The notes: generated by a model not told the origin, from the letters alone. Numbered from the stretch's first letter, positions 18,131 to 26,806 are shown. The stretch is DNA of 64,000 nucleotides from DAIODI01 sp046349255 (GCA_046349255.1 JAXMCR010000005.1:62001-126000); one strand, 5' to 3'. Translations and numbers: made by a program.

Positions 18131-19282
18131 CTACTTCAGGATCAGTTCTTCCCCTGCGTAGTGCTTGACCACGGTTGGAATGCGAGATTTTCCATCCCAA
18201 CAAACAATGTCGGCATCATGGGCCATGTCGCCATGACCATTTGATTTGTAAGTCATGGCGACGCCCTTGTAGGTGGATTTCGACAGTGCAGCCACGAGAT
18301 CGTCGGCGGTTTGAGCTCCATCGGCAATCATCTGCAAAGTCATCATCACACCATCGTATTGACCCAACGCGAGCCCGTCTGGCTCGATGCCGAACCGAGC
18401 GTGGTAAGCGTCAGCCCATTCCTTCATCTGCGGGTTTGCGCGAGCTTCGGGCGCGGATGGAGTTTCGGCGCACATACCTGCAAGTTCAGCTGGCTCAAAT
18501 AGTGCCGTGGCAGTCGGCTCGACGATCGATGAGCTATTAATGATGGGAAGATCAATGCCAGCCGCACGCGCCTGCTTCGCGATCAACGTCATTGGGGCCG
18601 AAACCATGTGTACCACGATGGAGTCTGCGCCTGACTCTTTGATCTTGGCCAGAAGGGGTGACATGTCCTTCGTGTCAGGCGCTATCGAGGAGTCTTCATA
18701 GACGGGCTTCACACCAAGCTTTGCAAAATCCTCTTGGAGAAGCTTGAAGCCTCCTTGTCCATATGCCGTGGTGTCACCCAAAAGGGCCGGCTTCGTCTTC
18801 TTGAGTTCCTCTACAACGTACCGGGCATGCGCGACTTTGATCTCGCGGTCGTTGGGAAGGAACCGGAAGACGTAGTTTCCACCATTCTCCGTCAGGGCAG
18901 CGAGGCCAGAAATCGTTAGCAACGGAACTTTGTATTCCTCTGCCACCGGCTTCATAGCTACCATTTCTGTTCCGAAGACGGACGACGCAACAGCAATTGC
19001 TGATCCGCCACTCAAAGCTTTATCCAGCGCAGATGCAGCACCAGTCGCTGACGTACCTGTATCAAATACAGGGTATTGGATCTTCAGACCTTTGGCTGTC
19101 TCTAAGGCCATAACAGCTCCGTTCCGCTGGCTTCCGCCCTCGACAGACAAAAAGCCCGTTATGGGCATTACGATCGGCAAGTAATAATCGGCCGCGCACA
19201 CGGCGGCTGAACCCACCACGCTCAAAATCCCCAGTGTTGACGCGAGCTGGAGTGCAGTCCGGGATGCAAACGTCCGACGCAT
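18131..19282 (-). CDS. ABC solute-binding protein, LivJ/Peripla_BP_6 type
   Basis: The 383-aa protein has a signal peptide (about residues 1-30, ending VCAADYY) and the two-lobed type I periplasmic binding fold: YLPIVMPITGFLSVEGGSQRNGA, IAVASSVFGTEMVAMKPVAEEYKVPLLTISG, RFLPNDREIKVAHARYV, LLGDTTAYGQGG. It is the first gene of the minus-strand Liv operon, so its promoter should lie in the 208-base divergent region that carries an eight-base-arm dyad. The neighbouring hydrolases suggest an amide or N-heterocycle ligand. Confidence 0.9.
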   Translation of the reverse strand: MRRTFASRTALQLASTLGILSVVGSAAVCAADYYLPIVMPITGFLSVEGGSQRNGAVMALETAKGLKIQYPVFDTGTSATGAASALDKALSGGSAIAVASSVFGTEMVAMKPVAEEYKVPLLTISGLAALTENGGNYVFRFLPNDREIKVAHARYVVEELKKTKPALLGDTTAYGQGGFKLLQEDFAKLGVKPVYEDSSIAPDTKDMSPLLAKIKESGADSIVVHMVSAPMTLIAKQARAAGIDLPIINSSSIVEPTATALFEPAELAGMCAETPSAPEARANPQMKEWADAYHARFGIEPDGLALGQYDGVMMTLQMIADGAQTADDLVAALSKSTYKGVAMTYKSNGHGDMAHDADIVCWDGKSRIPTVVKHYAGEELILK

Positions 19283-19374
19283 GGTACCCTCCTGGTTGGT
19301 CCGCTAATAGGCAAACGATCAATTATCGTACCGGCTGGCTTTCCAGTCCGACACCGATAGATTCCTCACCCATA

Positions 19375-19394
19375 AAGTAAATATGCATTTACTT
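19375..19394. promoter_or_regulatory. dyad operator between the divergent Liv and amidohydrolase operons
   Basis: Eight-base arms AAGTAAAT (19375-19382) and ATTTACTT (19387-19394) flank the four bases ATGC. It is an AT-rich island in a GC-richer neighbourhood and lies about 100 bases from each divergent start. A second TGTAAAG/ACATACTTACT stretch follows near 19444. The likely ligand-responsive protein is the TetR regulator at 22365, but this is inference. Confidence 0.55.
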
Positions 19395-19490
19395 CGTATG
19401 TCAATGGCTCGGCCCGGCGCGCGTCCGCTGGACATACGCGGCATGTAAAGACATACTTACTCCTGAAACGCTTGTTCGACGGAGTGGCAA

Positions 19491-20714
19491 ATGGATCTCA
19501 TTGTACGAAATGCCCAATTGCCTTCAGGCGGTTCGCTGGTCGACATCGGGATCACGAATGGTCTTGTTGCAGCAATCCAAACCAATCTGGCCGCCGATGC
19601 CGAGACCCTTGATGTGCAGGGTAAGCTGGTCTCGCCGGGATTTGTAGAAACCCACATCCACTTGGATAAGTCCTGCATTCTCGACCGATGTTCTGCCACC
19701 AAGGGGGATCTTGACGAGGCGATTGCTGAAGTGGCGAAGGCAAAGAGAAAGTTCACGCCCGAAGACGTGTACGAGCGCGGCCGCCGAACGCTAGAGAAAT
19801 GCATTGCAAATGGAACGACCCATATACGCACCCAGCTCGAAGTCGACCCTGGTATTGGCTTACGCGGTTTAGACGGAATTCTTCCGCTGATTTCCGATTA
19901 CAAATGGGCAGTCGATCTGGAGATATGCGTCTTCCCTCAAGAAGGGCTTACCAACAACGAAGGCACAGACGCACTCATGGTCGAGGCTCTACGAAAGGGC
20001 GCGAAAGTCATCGGTGCCGCACCCTACACGGACTCGAATCCACACGAGCAGATTGACTTCGTGTTCAGGACAGCGCGCGAATTCGACATCGACATCGATA
20101 TGCACCTCGATTTTGGTCACAGTGCCGACAACCTCGATCTCGACTATGTCTGTGAAATGGCTGACCGCTATAAATGGGGCGGTCGGACTGCAATCGGCCA
20201 CGTAACAAAACTTGCCCTAGCGAACCCAGATCGGTTTGAAGCCGCTGCTAATCGCCTTGCGAGTGCGGGTGTGGCCCTGACTGTGCTCCCCTCGACTGAC
20301 TTATTCTTGATGGGAAGAACTGCCGCCCAAGGCCCCATTCGAGGCGTGACCCACACGCACAAACTCATTCAGCACGGGGTGAATTGTTCGCTTTCAACAA
20401 ACAATGTTCTGAACCCCTTCACACCCTTTGGAGACTGCTCCCTCATTAGAATGGCGAATTTAAATGCCAATATTTGTCACATAGGCTCGACAAAAGATGT
20501 TCACGAGTGCTTTCAAATGATCACTACACGATCAGCGCGCCTGATGAACATCCAGTCGTATGGAATTGAAGTTGGAAAATCTGCAGATTTTGTTGTGCTC
20601 GATTGCCGAACGCCAGAGGAGGCAGTCGCGGAACTTGCTCCTGTACTGTACGCCTATAAGCGCGGCAAACGGACAGTGACCCGCTCCCCCGCTGTGCTCC
20701 ACAAGCCAAACTGA
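19491..20714 (+). CDS. amidohydrolase, cytosine deaminase/AtzC-like
   Basis: The 407-aa protein is a cytosine-deaminase-type amidohydrolase. Ligands are H55 and H57 with K60 (ETHIHLDKS), H205 (DIDMHLDFGHS) and H237 (AIGHVTK). The position where CodA and AtzC have the catalytic/metal aspartate reads LSTNNVLNPF (N304-N305). D315 in TPFGD follows shortly after. It is the first gene of the plus-strand operon and is followed by an amidase with a 1-base gap before its frame. A deamination or ring-amide hydrolysis step is likely. Confidence 0.86.
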   Translation: MDLIVRNAQLPSGGSLVDIGITNGLVAAIQTNLAADAETLDVQGKLVSPGFVETHIHLDKSCILDRCSATKGDLDEAIAEVAKAKRKFTPEDVYERGRRTLEKCIANGTTHIRTQLEVDPGIGLRGLDGILPLISDYKWAVDLEICVFPQEGLTNNEGTDALMVEALRKGAKVIGAAPYTDSNPHEQIDFVFRTAREFDIDIDMHLDFGHSADNLDLDYVCEMADRYKWGGRTAIGHVTKLALANPDRFEAAANRLASAGVALTVLPSTDLFLMGRTAAQGPIRGVTHTHKLIQHGVNCSLSTNNVLNPFTPFGDCSLIRMANLNANICHIGSTKDVHECFQMITTRSARLMNIQSYGIEVGKSADFVVLDCRTPEEAVAELAPVLYAYKRGKRTVTRSPAVLHKPN

Positions 20715-21956
20715 GTGGCCGCACAGATGGAAAAGTTTTCGACCACTGACCAACTCGGGGCCTTCTGTCCTGGTAGTGCCCTTTCATTGAAAGGAAGACC
20801 TGGTGGAGCGCTGTCAGGGCGAACGTTTGCCATTAAGGACGTATTTGATGTGGCTGGCAACAGAACAGGCTTCGGCCACCCCGATTGGCTCAAGACACAT
20901 CCCCCAGCCCAACATACTGCTCGAGCTGTGGAGTTGTTGTTACATGCCGGAGCATCGCTTGTTGGGAAGACGATCAGCGATGAGCTCTGCTATTCCCTGT
21001 CGGGTGAGAATTACCATTATGGGACCCCCCTCAATCCCCGGGCACGCACACGGATTCCGGGTGGTTCATCTAGTGGATCTGCATCCGCTGTTGCCGGCGG
21101 AGCCGCTGACTTCGCCCTAGGGACGGATTGCGGTGGGTCCGTACGCGTCCCCGCGAGCTACTGTGGGATATTTGGCGTTCGGCCGACCCACGGGCGTGTT
21201 TCCCTCAACGGTGTTCACCCTTTTGCCCCCAGCTTTGATTGTGCGGGCTGGTTCGCCTTGGATCCCGACATTCTCTTGCAGGTAGGCCGCGTGTTGCTGA
21301 ACGACACCCGAACCCCGAAACCGTTTCGGAGGTTGCTGGTAGCCAAGGACGCATTTGAACGTGCTGATCCAGAGGTGAAGGCGGCGACGGTGAGTCATAT
21401 CGCGCGCATCTCGGATCATCTAGGCAATGCACGCGAAGTAGTGCTGAGCGATGAAGGACTAGACGAGTGGTTCGAAGCATTTCGGATAATGCAGGCGGCT
21501 GAGATCTGGAAATCCTTTGGTGACTGGATCTCAACAGTCCGACCAGAGTTTGGGCCAGGCGTGCGCGAAAGATTTCATGCAGCTTCCGAAATCCGACAAG
21601 ACGAACTCGAAGGCGCGAAAAAGCGCAGGAGCGAAATCTGTACACGACTTGAAGAATTGATTGAGGTGGGAGACGTTGTGTGTTTACCAACGACCCCGAG
21701 GCCCGCACCTCTATTGGGAACGCCGGTCACAGAAGTTGAAATAAGGCAACGCAACCAAGCCATGGCGCTCCTTTGCGTTGCTGGTCTTGGCGGATTACCG
21801 CAGATCAACCTTCCCGTCGCTGATATTGCTGGTGCGCCGATCGGGTTGTCCATCCTGGCCCGAAGGGGCACGGACATAGATCTTCTGGCTTTTGCGAAGG
21901 AAGTTACACGCTCTGTAACAGCATGTCCGCCTCTCGAACTGACAAAATCATGTTAG
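20715..21956 (+). CDS. amidase (amidase-signature family)
   Basis: The amidase-signature serine hydrolase of up to 413 aa has its Ser-cisSer-Lys triad visible: K41 (FAIKDVFDVAG), S118 in GGSSSGSASAVAGG and nucleophile S142 in GTDCGGSVRVPAS. The frame can start at GTG 20715 directly after the previous stop or at ATG 20727; the latter looks equally good. The size is near that of biuret/allophanate-type and AtzE-like amidases. Together with the flanking amidohydrolase and AtzH-like gene it should cleave a linear amide or ureido product in the cytoplasm. Confidence 0.87.
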   Translation: MAAQMEKFSTTDQLGAFCPGSALSLKGRPGGALSGRTFAIKDVFDVAGNRTGFGHPDWLKTHPPAQHTARAVELLLHAGASLVGKTISDELCYSLSGENYHYGTPLNPRARTRIPGGSSSGSASAVAGGAADFALGTDCGGSVRVPASYCGIFGVRPTHGRVSLNGVHPFAPSFDCAGWFALDPDILLQVGRVLLNDTRTPKPFRRLLVAKDAFERADPEVKAATVSHIARISDHLGNAREVVLSDEGLDEWFEAFRIMQAAEIWKSFGDWISTVRPEFGPGVRERFHAASEIRQDELEGAKKRRSEICTRLEELIEVGDVVCLPTTPRPAPLLGTPVTEVEIRQRNQAMALLCVAGLGGLPQINLPVADIAGAPIGLSILARRGTDIDLLAFAKEVTRSVTACPPLELTKSC

Positions 21957-22381
21957 TCAATGAGTCGAGCATCCAGATCGAAGTCCTCGCAGCCGCGATG
22001 CGTTACGAGAATGCGCTTGTAAACAACCACGTCCAGACGCTGGACGAACTTTTCTGGAATAGCGATCAGACTGTCCGTTATGGTGCCACAGAAATGCTAT
22101 ACGGCGCAGCAGAGATTGCTGCATTTCGTAAGTCGCGGAACACGACAAACCTCTCGCGAACAATACGTCGGATTCAGGTGACAACTTTTGGTACCGACTT
22201 TGCGACCGTCAATCTTGAGTTCGAGAGGCGAGGCCAGGAAGCAATCGGGCGCCAAAGCCAATTTTGGGTTCGGATGCCTGAGGGATGGCGGATTGTATCT
22301 GCGCACGTTTCCAATGTCTCGCAGGCGGCTAGCATGAATTCTGAGGGGGCGAGAAATTCCAACAATGACGAAAGCCGCTAA
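21950..22381 (+). CDS. AtzH/HpxZ-like (DUF3225, NTF2-fold) protein
   Basis: The 143-aa protein starts at ATG 21950, overlapping the amidase stop by seven bases; a start at 21923 would add nine residues. It contains RYENALVNNHVQTLDELFW, RYGATEMLYG, FATVNLEFER and the ending QSQFWVRMPEGWRIVSAHVS, typical of the DUF3225 group with oxalurate-pathway HpxZ and triazine-pathway AtzH. Those proteins accompany amidases that process oxalurate or carboxylated biuret. The linkage here strengthens the case for ureido or biuret-like intermediates. Confidence 0.8.
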   Translation: MLVNESSIQIEVLAAAMRYENALVNNHVQTLDELFWNSDQTVRYGATEMLYGAAEIAAFRKSRNTTNLSRTIRRIQVTTFGTDFATVNLEFERRGQEAIGRQSQFWVRMPEGWRIVSAHVSNVSQAASMNSEGARNSNNDESR

Positions 22382-23129
22382 GAAGATTACCGCTACACGC
22401 TTAGTGAACCGAACGCGGCCTGCACTTGAACCGCGAGCGGCGACGCAAAAATCACCCATCACCAGAAGGTCGGTTGTTAGACGCGACAGCGCGGCGACGC
22501 GTGAACGCATATTAGGCGTCGCAATGTCTGAATTCTCTACGCATGGTTATAGCGGTGGCCGCGTCGACAGAATCTCCCGAAAGGCGAGGGTCAACGTGCG
22601 TATGATATATCATTACTTTGGCAACAAAGACGCTTTGTACCTAGCAGTCCTCGAACGATCCTATCTCTCAATACGTGAAAGGGAGCAAACACTAGATGTT
22701 GATGGAGTCGATGCCATTTATGGCATGAGGAAGCTCATTGAGCTGACCTTCGATTTCCTTGCTACCGATCCCCACTTCGCGCGTCTCATCATAGGCGAGA
22801 ACTTGATGATGGGAAAAATGGTTCAAAAGTCGAAGATCATTCCCCAGATGACTCGCCCACTTTTGCTGAAGTTGCATTCGATACTGAAGCGAGGTCAGGA
22901 GCAAAACCTCTTTCACAGGACCATTGATGCTGAGAGCCTGTACATTTCGATCCTAGGCCTATGTTTCATCCACGTATCGAATCGGCACACGCTAGGCACA
23001 ATGTTTCAGAGGAACTTCGCTGACCAACAATGGCTCAAAAAGAGGAAGGCCGTAGTCAGCGATCTTTTAGTCTCATATCTCACGCGCGTTGATCAGGATC
23101 CGACATCAATCGGACATCATCGGCGATAG
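22365..23129 (+). CDS. TetR-family transcriptional regulator
   Basis: The 254-aa protein has a basic, Ala/Arg-rich N-terminal extension of about 40 residues, then a TetR helix-turn-helix (about 42-92: TRERILGVAMSEFSTHGYSGGRVDRISRKARVNVRMIYHYFGNKD split by short gaps) and a C-terminal ligand domain of the RutR-like TetR_C type. RutR controls pyrimidine use in other bacteria, which fits the pyrimidine-like enzymes here. It overlaps the AtzH-like gene by 17 bases, so it is the last gene of the operon and probably represses it. Confidence 0.85.
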   Translation: MTKAAKKITATRLVNRTRPALEPRAATQKSPITRRSVVRRDSAATRERILGVAMSEFSTHGYSGGRVDRISRKARVNVRMIYHYFGNKDALYLAVLERSYLSIREREQTLDVDGVDAIYGMRKLIELTFDFLATDPHFARLIIGENLMMGKMVQKSKIIPQMTRPLLLKLHSILKRGQEQNLFHRTIDAESLYISILGLCFIHVSNRHTLGTMFQRNFADQQWLKKRKAVVSDLLVSYLTRVDQDPTSIGHHRR

Positions 23130-23165
23130 GTTCATAGATGGACCCCCTTTGTACTGGGTGCTGGT

Positions 23166-23954
23166 TCACTCGCTTAGCGGATGCCCACTAAGTGCATTTG
23201 CAATTGGATCGGAAGGCACGCTCGTTTCTCCGCGGAAAGGCTGGTCCATAATTAGAATGAGTGCCAAGACCAGTCCTATCGCGCTCATGTGGAGAGCAAT
23301 CAAACCCATGTTCATTCGATCAAGCGGATAACGCCCATTCATGGCCATGGCACCAAACAAGAAAACGCCAATGATCCACCAGAAGACGTTGGGCACCGAT
23401 TTTGTCGCACTCTCCAATCGACCTAAACGTTCATCTTCGAGTTGGCTGAGAAGTGAGTTCAGCGTCTCTGCCGATCCTGTGCTTGTGGCTGACGTACTTC
23501 GTAACTCGATTCTTAAGGCCTTCAGCGCATGATCTCCTTCGATTGAAAGTGAAGGTTTTGCTTGGCCAAGCGCTGGCCAGTCCCATCCCGTGAGCGTATC
23601 AACGTATTTTCGCAATGCGCTTCGTGCGGACGTTGATGACGATGTGCCGAGGTCTGCTAGCTCCGCATCCAAGCGCGTGATTGTTGAAGCTTCTCGTAGC
23701 GTGGCATCCAGAGTTTTACCAAGGTTTGAGCGGACGTCGCTCAGAACCAACGCCAAGGTAAAGACGGAAAACGCTAACAGACTGCCGTGGACCAGATCCG
23801 CAAGCTTGCTGTGTATGTCTGCGTCTTGGTTTCCGGACTTGAAGATTAGGCGTCGGGATACGGACGCCATTGCCATCGAGGCGACTGCAGTAGAAGCAGC
23901 ACCAATGAAGAGGAGACTTAGATCAGAAAAGTCCCCGACAGCGGGCCAGCTCAT
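23166..23954 (-). CDS. membrane protein, bestrophin-like/DUF4239 type
   Basis: The 262-aa protein has hydrophobic segments at about residues 12-32 and 55-75, a long non-membrane middle part rich in Ser/Thr/Ala (95-180), and two more hydrophobic segments at 187-205 and 215-237. This layout, with VHGSLLAFSVFTLALVLSDVR early on, resembles DUF4239 proteins of unknown function. It ends 36 bases from the convergent TetR gene and is one base downstream of the LysE-family gene. Confidence 0.6.
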   Translation of the reverse strand: MSWPAVGDFSDLSLLFIGAASTAVASMAMASVSRRLIFKSGNQDADIHSKLADLVHGSLLAFSVFTLALVLSDVRSNLGKTLDATLREASTITRLDAELADLGTSSSTSARSALRKYVDTLTGWDWPALGQAKPSLSIEGDHALKALRIELRSTSATSTGSAETLNSLLSQLEDERLGRLESATKSVPNVFWWIIGVFLFGAMAMNGRYPLDRMNMGLIALHMSAIGLVLALILIMDQPFRGETSVPSDPIANALSGHPLSE

Positions 23955-23955
23955 A

Positions 23956-24588
23956 TCAAGAGCCGTTGCGGCTGGCGGCTGTAGCTACGCCTGCGGCAAT
24001 TAACACGCCGCCTCCAACTCTCTTTGACCATCGATCGACTGCTGGCGTGCGCAGCACATCTGCGGCCCTAGAAACAACGAGGGCATACAGTGCGTCCGTG
24101 AAACCCACTACCATTGTAAAAGTGACGATGAGAATCACCGCCTGCAAAAGGTAGTTGCCGCTTGGAGTGATGAATTGAGGAGCAAAGGCGACGAAGAAGA
24201 CGATTGTTTTCGGGTGGAATGTACCGACTGCCACGTTACTGGCAAACGCCATTCGTGGTGAAACTGCTCCGCGGGAAATAGAGTTGGCCTGCGAACTGCC
24301 GCCGCCGGTCTTTGCCAACGTCATCATGCCTAAAAAGATTAGATAGAGCGCTCCAGCCCACTTGAGGATCGAGAAGGCGAACGCTGACGCTGCTAGCAGT
24401 GCGCCTACGCCAGCAAGCGAGATTGTCATTGCCGTAAGGTTGCCGATTGCCAGCCCGGCGACTGAAGCCAGAGCGGTTCTGCGACCAGAACTAATCGCAA
24501 AACCCACGATGTTCATCACTGCGGGCCCAGGAACCAGCCCCATGACCAAAGACGCAGCGACAAAGCCGAGCCACAAGTGGGGGTCCAT
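23956..24588 (-). CDS. LysE/RhtB-family amino acid exporter
   Basis: With start at ATG 24588 (AAGG just upstream) the protein is 210 aa with six hydrophobic segments. It begins with the family hallmark LGFVAASLVMGLVPGPAVMNI and continues with ASVAGLAIGNLTAMTISLAGVG split by the usual glycine pattern, and ends with a RWSKRVGGGVLIAAGVATA segment. The family exports amino acids or homoserine lactone-like compounds. A longer frame from 24747 adds 53 charged residues with no membrane character. Confidence 0.88.
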   Translation of the reverse strand: MDPHLWLGFVAASLVMGLVPGPAVMNIVGFAISSGRRTALASVAGLAIGNLTAMTISLAGVGALLAASAFAFSILKWAGALYLIFLGMMTLAKTGGGSSQANSISRGAVSPRMAFASNVAVGTFHPKTIVFFVAFAPQFITPSGNYLLQAVILIVTFTMVVGFTDALYALVVSRAADVLRTPAVDRWSKRVGGGVLIAAGVATAASRNGS

Positions 24589-24736
24589 GCCTTCACCCAG
24601 ATCCGATGACCAATTCCGCCAACGCACATGCGCAGAAATGCGCCGCTTCATCAAGTCAAGTGAACGGTGGCCGAGATCACCTATAACGCGCCAATTGGTC
24701 AAGTCTGCGGTTGTCCCATGGACCGGTCGGCACTCG

Positions 24737-25123
24737 CTATTTTCCATAGACTTGCCAAGAGTCCTTCGCCCCAGCCGATACAGCGGCCAGCACTCGATCC
24801 AAATCTCTCTGTTCGATAGGTCGTCGAAGTGCCCCCGCTACATCGCCAATGGCAGTATCCGATGAAACATTGTGCTCTGCCCGTATCGCAAGCACTTCGC
24901 CCTGCAATTGTTTGCGGCTGGGGAATGGTAGTGGAGATTCATCCGGCAACCAGTCTTCAAAAAAGATGGCCCGGCTGACGGGCGAAAAATGTTTGCGAAG
25001 GTTAGCGCGTCGCGCACGCTGAGGTGAGAGCAAAAAACAACATTGGCATGTAGCTGTCCCGCCTTTCAGAGACCCATCCATCTGAATCAGCAGATATTGC
25101 CCAAGACCGCAGTCGATATCCAA
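24737..25123 (-). CDS. hypothetical protein, doubtful
   Basis: The 128-aa frame has no recognised domain. It shows a cysteine pair with a third cysteine (CQCC, 26-29), a basic stretch (SPQRARRANLRKHF) and a short Trp/Pro-rich segment (FEDWLPDESPLPFPSRKQ). It lies in the 550-base gap upstream of the LysE-family gene and has ordinary codon use. It could be a degraded gene; I give it low confidence. Confidence 0.3.
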   Translation of the reverse strand: MDIDCGLGQYLLIQMDGSLKGGTATCQCCFLLSPQRARRANLRKHFSPVSRAIFFEDWLPDESPLPFPSRKQLQGEVLAIRAEHNVSSDTAIGDVAGALRRPIEQRDLDRVLAAVSAGAKDSWQVYGK

Positions 25124-25142
25124 AGAATCCCTTAGAAACGAC

Positions 25143-25170
25143 GGAATAAATACATCTGCGCCGGAGTCTT
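25143..25170 (+). promoter_or_regulatory. candidate ECF-type promoter, copy 1
   Basis: The sequence has GGAATAAA (25143-25150), 13 bases, then GAGTCTT (25164-25170). The same two boxes with identical spacing recur at 25785-25812. That makes both good candidates for the alternative sigma factor encoded at 27218. The next downstream gene is the DUF1127 protein at 25413, which would have a leader of about 240 bases. Confidence 0.55.
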
Positions 25171-25412
25171 CAGTTCAACCATCGAGTTTTCGCGAGCGCC
25201 AAATGAAGGCAACGCATTGAAGGACGATCGTTCTGCAGCGAAGTCCGCCAAGCACGCATACGAACAGCGCTAACCTTCTAAATGCTCAACGTGCTCCGCA
25301 GTTCTGCTGACGGTTAGCTCTGCAAAGAAATCAGCCCGCTGGTTTGGTCGAGCTCAGACTGATCTCCATAGACTCATCGCGTTCGAACACCTCCACATAT
25401 GGAACCATCAAC

Positions 25413-25604
25413 ATGGCTTTCAGTGAAGCATCCATCGCCAACGCCAGTGGCTATCGGCTCTCCCTCGTCTTTCCCTACATTCTGTCCGCCTTCCTTTGCG
25501 GTCGCAGGCGAAGGAGGCCAATCGATCTTGATCGGCACACGCGCCGGGACATCGGGCTTACCGATGTCGATGTCTATATCGATCAGACACTTCCCTGGGA
25601 TTGA
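25413..25604 (+). CDS. DUF1127 small protein
   Basis: The 63-aa protein contains a hydrophobic centre (YRLSLVFPYILSAFL), an arginine run and the DUF1127 motif LDRHTRRDIGLTDVDV. DUF1127 proteins are small, abundant and stress- or phosphate-linked in alphaproteobacteria; some act as RNA-binding regulators. Start chosen at ATG 25413 (MAFSEAS); a longer frame from 25344 adds a non-conserved segment. It lies between two ECF-type promoter copies and is followed by a long hairpin. Confidence 0.65.
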   Translation: MAFSEASIANASGYRLSLVFPYILSAFLCGRRRRRPIDLDRHTRRDIGLTDVDVYIDQTLPWD

Positions 25605-25653
25605 TGCGCAAATTCTCGCCCATGGTGATACTCCTGTAACTACCGAACAAATC

Positions 25654-25691
25654 CAATTGAACGCAGGTTTTGCCTGCTGACAGTTCAATTG
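25654..25691. terminator. two-step hairpin after the DUF1127 gene
   Basis: Outer perfect nine-base arms CAATTGAAC (25654-25662) and GTTCAATTG (25683-25691) enclose an inner stem GCAGG-TTTTG-CCTGC (25663-25677). The structure lies 50 bases after the DUF1127 stop and upstream of the second ECF promoter. It probably ends the DUF1127 transcript or stabilises its 3' end; no long T-tract follows. Confidence 0.5.
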
Positions 25692-25784
25692 CACCAACCA
25701 AGCGACTTCCGCCAGACCATAACCGATCAAGTGAAACCAGCGGGTTCTTTAAATCGCGAGCGCACCAAAAATTTTTGGGCAAAC

Positions 25785-25812
25785 GGAATAAACCCTTCCA
25801 CGCCTGAGTCTT
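25785..25812 (+). promoter_or_regulatory. candidate ECF-type promoter, copy 2
   Basis: GGAATAAA (25785-25792), 13 bases, then GAGTCTT (25806-25812), identical in boxes and spacing to the copy at 25143. It lies 44 bases upstream of the metallophosphoesterase start, a normal promoter distance. It would drive the metallophosphoesterase, cytochrome c, sigma and anti-sigma genes, making the sigma factor autoregulated. Confidence 0.62.
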
Positions 25813-25855
25813 CCTATCAGTCGAACAGTTTGGTTCAGCTGGGAAAGGAAGCACT

Positions 25856-26800
25856 ATGATGGAAACGAGAAGCGGCAGCGGCCTAAATCGGCGCCATGCA
25901 TTGGAATGTATGATTTGGGCGGGAACAGGCGTGATCTGGACAGTCGTAGGTGGTGTACCCAAGTCGCTGTCTTTGCTCGATGAGGCTAACGCTGCAGAAC
26001 TTATGGCAGGCGGCCTCACATTCTTGCAGCTTTCTGACAGTCACGTCGGGTTCAATAAACCTGCCAATCCCCATGCGGTTGATACCCTCAAGGAAGCGAT
26101 AGGTCTGATCGACAGACTGCCTAGCAAGCCTCAGTTCATGCTCCATACGGGTGATATCACGCATAGCGCGAAGCCGGCCGAGTTCGACGATGCCAGCCAA
26201 ATCATAGGATCCGCGCGAGTGGACGTTCACTATGTTCCGGGCGAACATGACATAACGGACGAAGCGACTGAGCAGGCCTACCTGGAGCGGTATGGCAAGG
26301 GAACGATGGGAGGTGGATGGTATAGTTTTGATCAGAACGGCGTACACTTCATCGGACTCAACAACGTCGTCAATCTGAAGAAATTCGGGTTGGGTTTTCT
26401 TGGCCCCGAACAACTGAAATGGCTTGAGGATGATCTCCGACCGCTCTCGTCCTCGACGCCCATCGTTGTCTTTGCACACATTCCGTTATGGTCCATCTAC
26501 CCAAACTGGGGATGGGGAACTGATGATGCGGCCACTGCGCTCGATCACCTGAAGCGCTTCGGTTCAGTGACCATTCTCAATGGTCACATCCACCAGCTCA
26601 TGCAGAAGGTCGAAGGAAACGTGACTTTTCATACGGCACGTTCGACGGCATTTCCGCAACCCGCTCCAGGAGCCGCCGCGTCCCCTGGTCCAATGATTGT
26701 TCCAACCGACAGGCTGCGCAGTGTGCTTGGCATCACAAGTGTGTCGCTGGAGAGGACGGAAGCGCGACTAGCCATTACCGACACGTCGCTGGAGGAGTAG
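25856..26800 (+). CDS. exported metallophosphoesterase
   Basis: The 314-aa calcineurin-like phosphoesterase has all metal-binding blocks: QLSDSHVG, HTGDITHS, VPGEHD (the family usually has GNHD), FAHIPLWS and NGHIHQ. The N-terminus has a twin-arginine-like segment (NRRHALECM) and a weak hydrophobic stretch, so Tat export is plausible. It is followed after six bases by a cytochrome c gene and then the ECF sigma operon, and an ECF-type promoter lies 44 bases upstream. Such pairs occur in redox-stress clusters, but the substrate is unknown. Confidence 0.87.
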   Translation: MMETRSGSGLNRRHALECMIWAGTGVIWTVVGGVPKSLSLLDEANAAELMAGGLTFLQLSDSHVGFNKPANPHAVDTLKEAIGLIDRLPSKPQFMLHTGDITHSAKPAEFDDASQIIGSARVDVHYVPGEHDITDEATEQAYLERYGKGTMGGGWYSFDQNGVHFIGLNNVVNLKKFGLGFLGPEQLKWLEDDLRPLSSSTPIVVFAHIPLWSIYPNWGWGTDDAATALDHLKRFGSVTILNGHIHQLMQKVEGNVTFHTARSTAFPQPAPGAAASPGPMIVPTDRLRSVLGITSVSLERTEARLAITDTSLEE

Positions 26801-26806
26801 CTCAAG

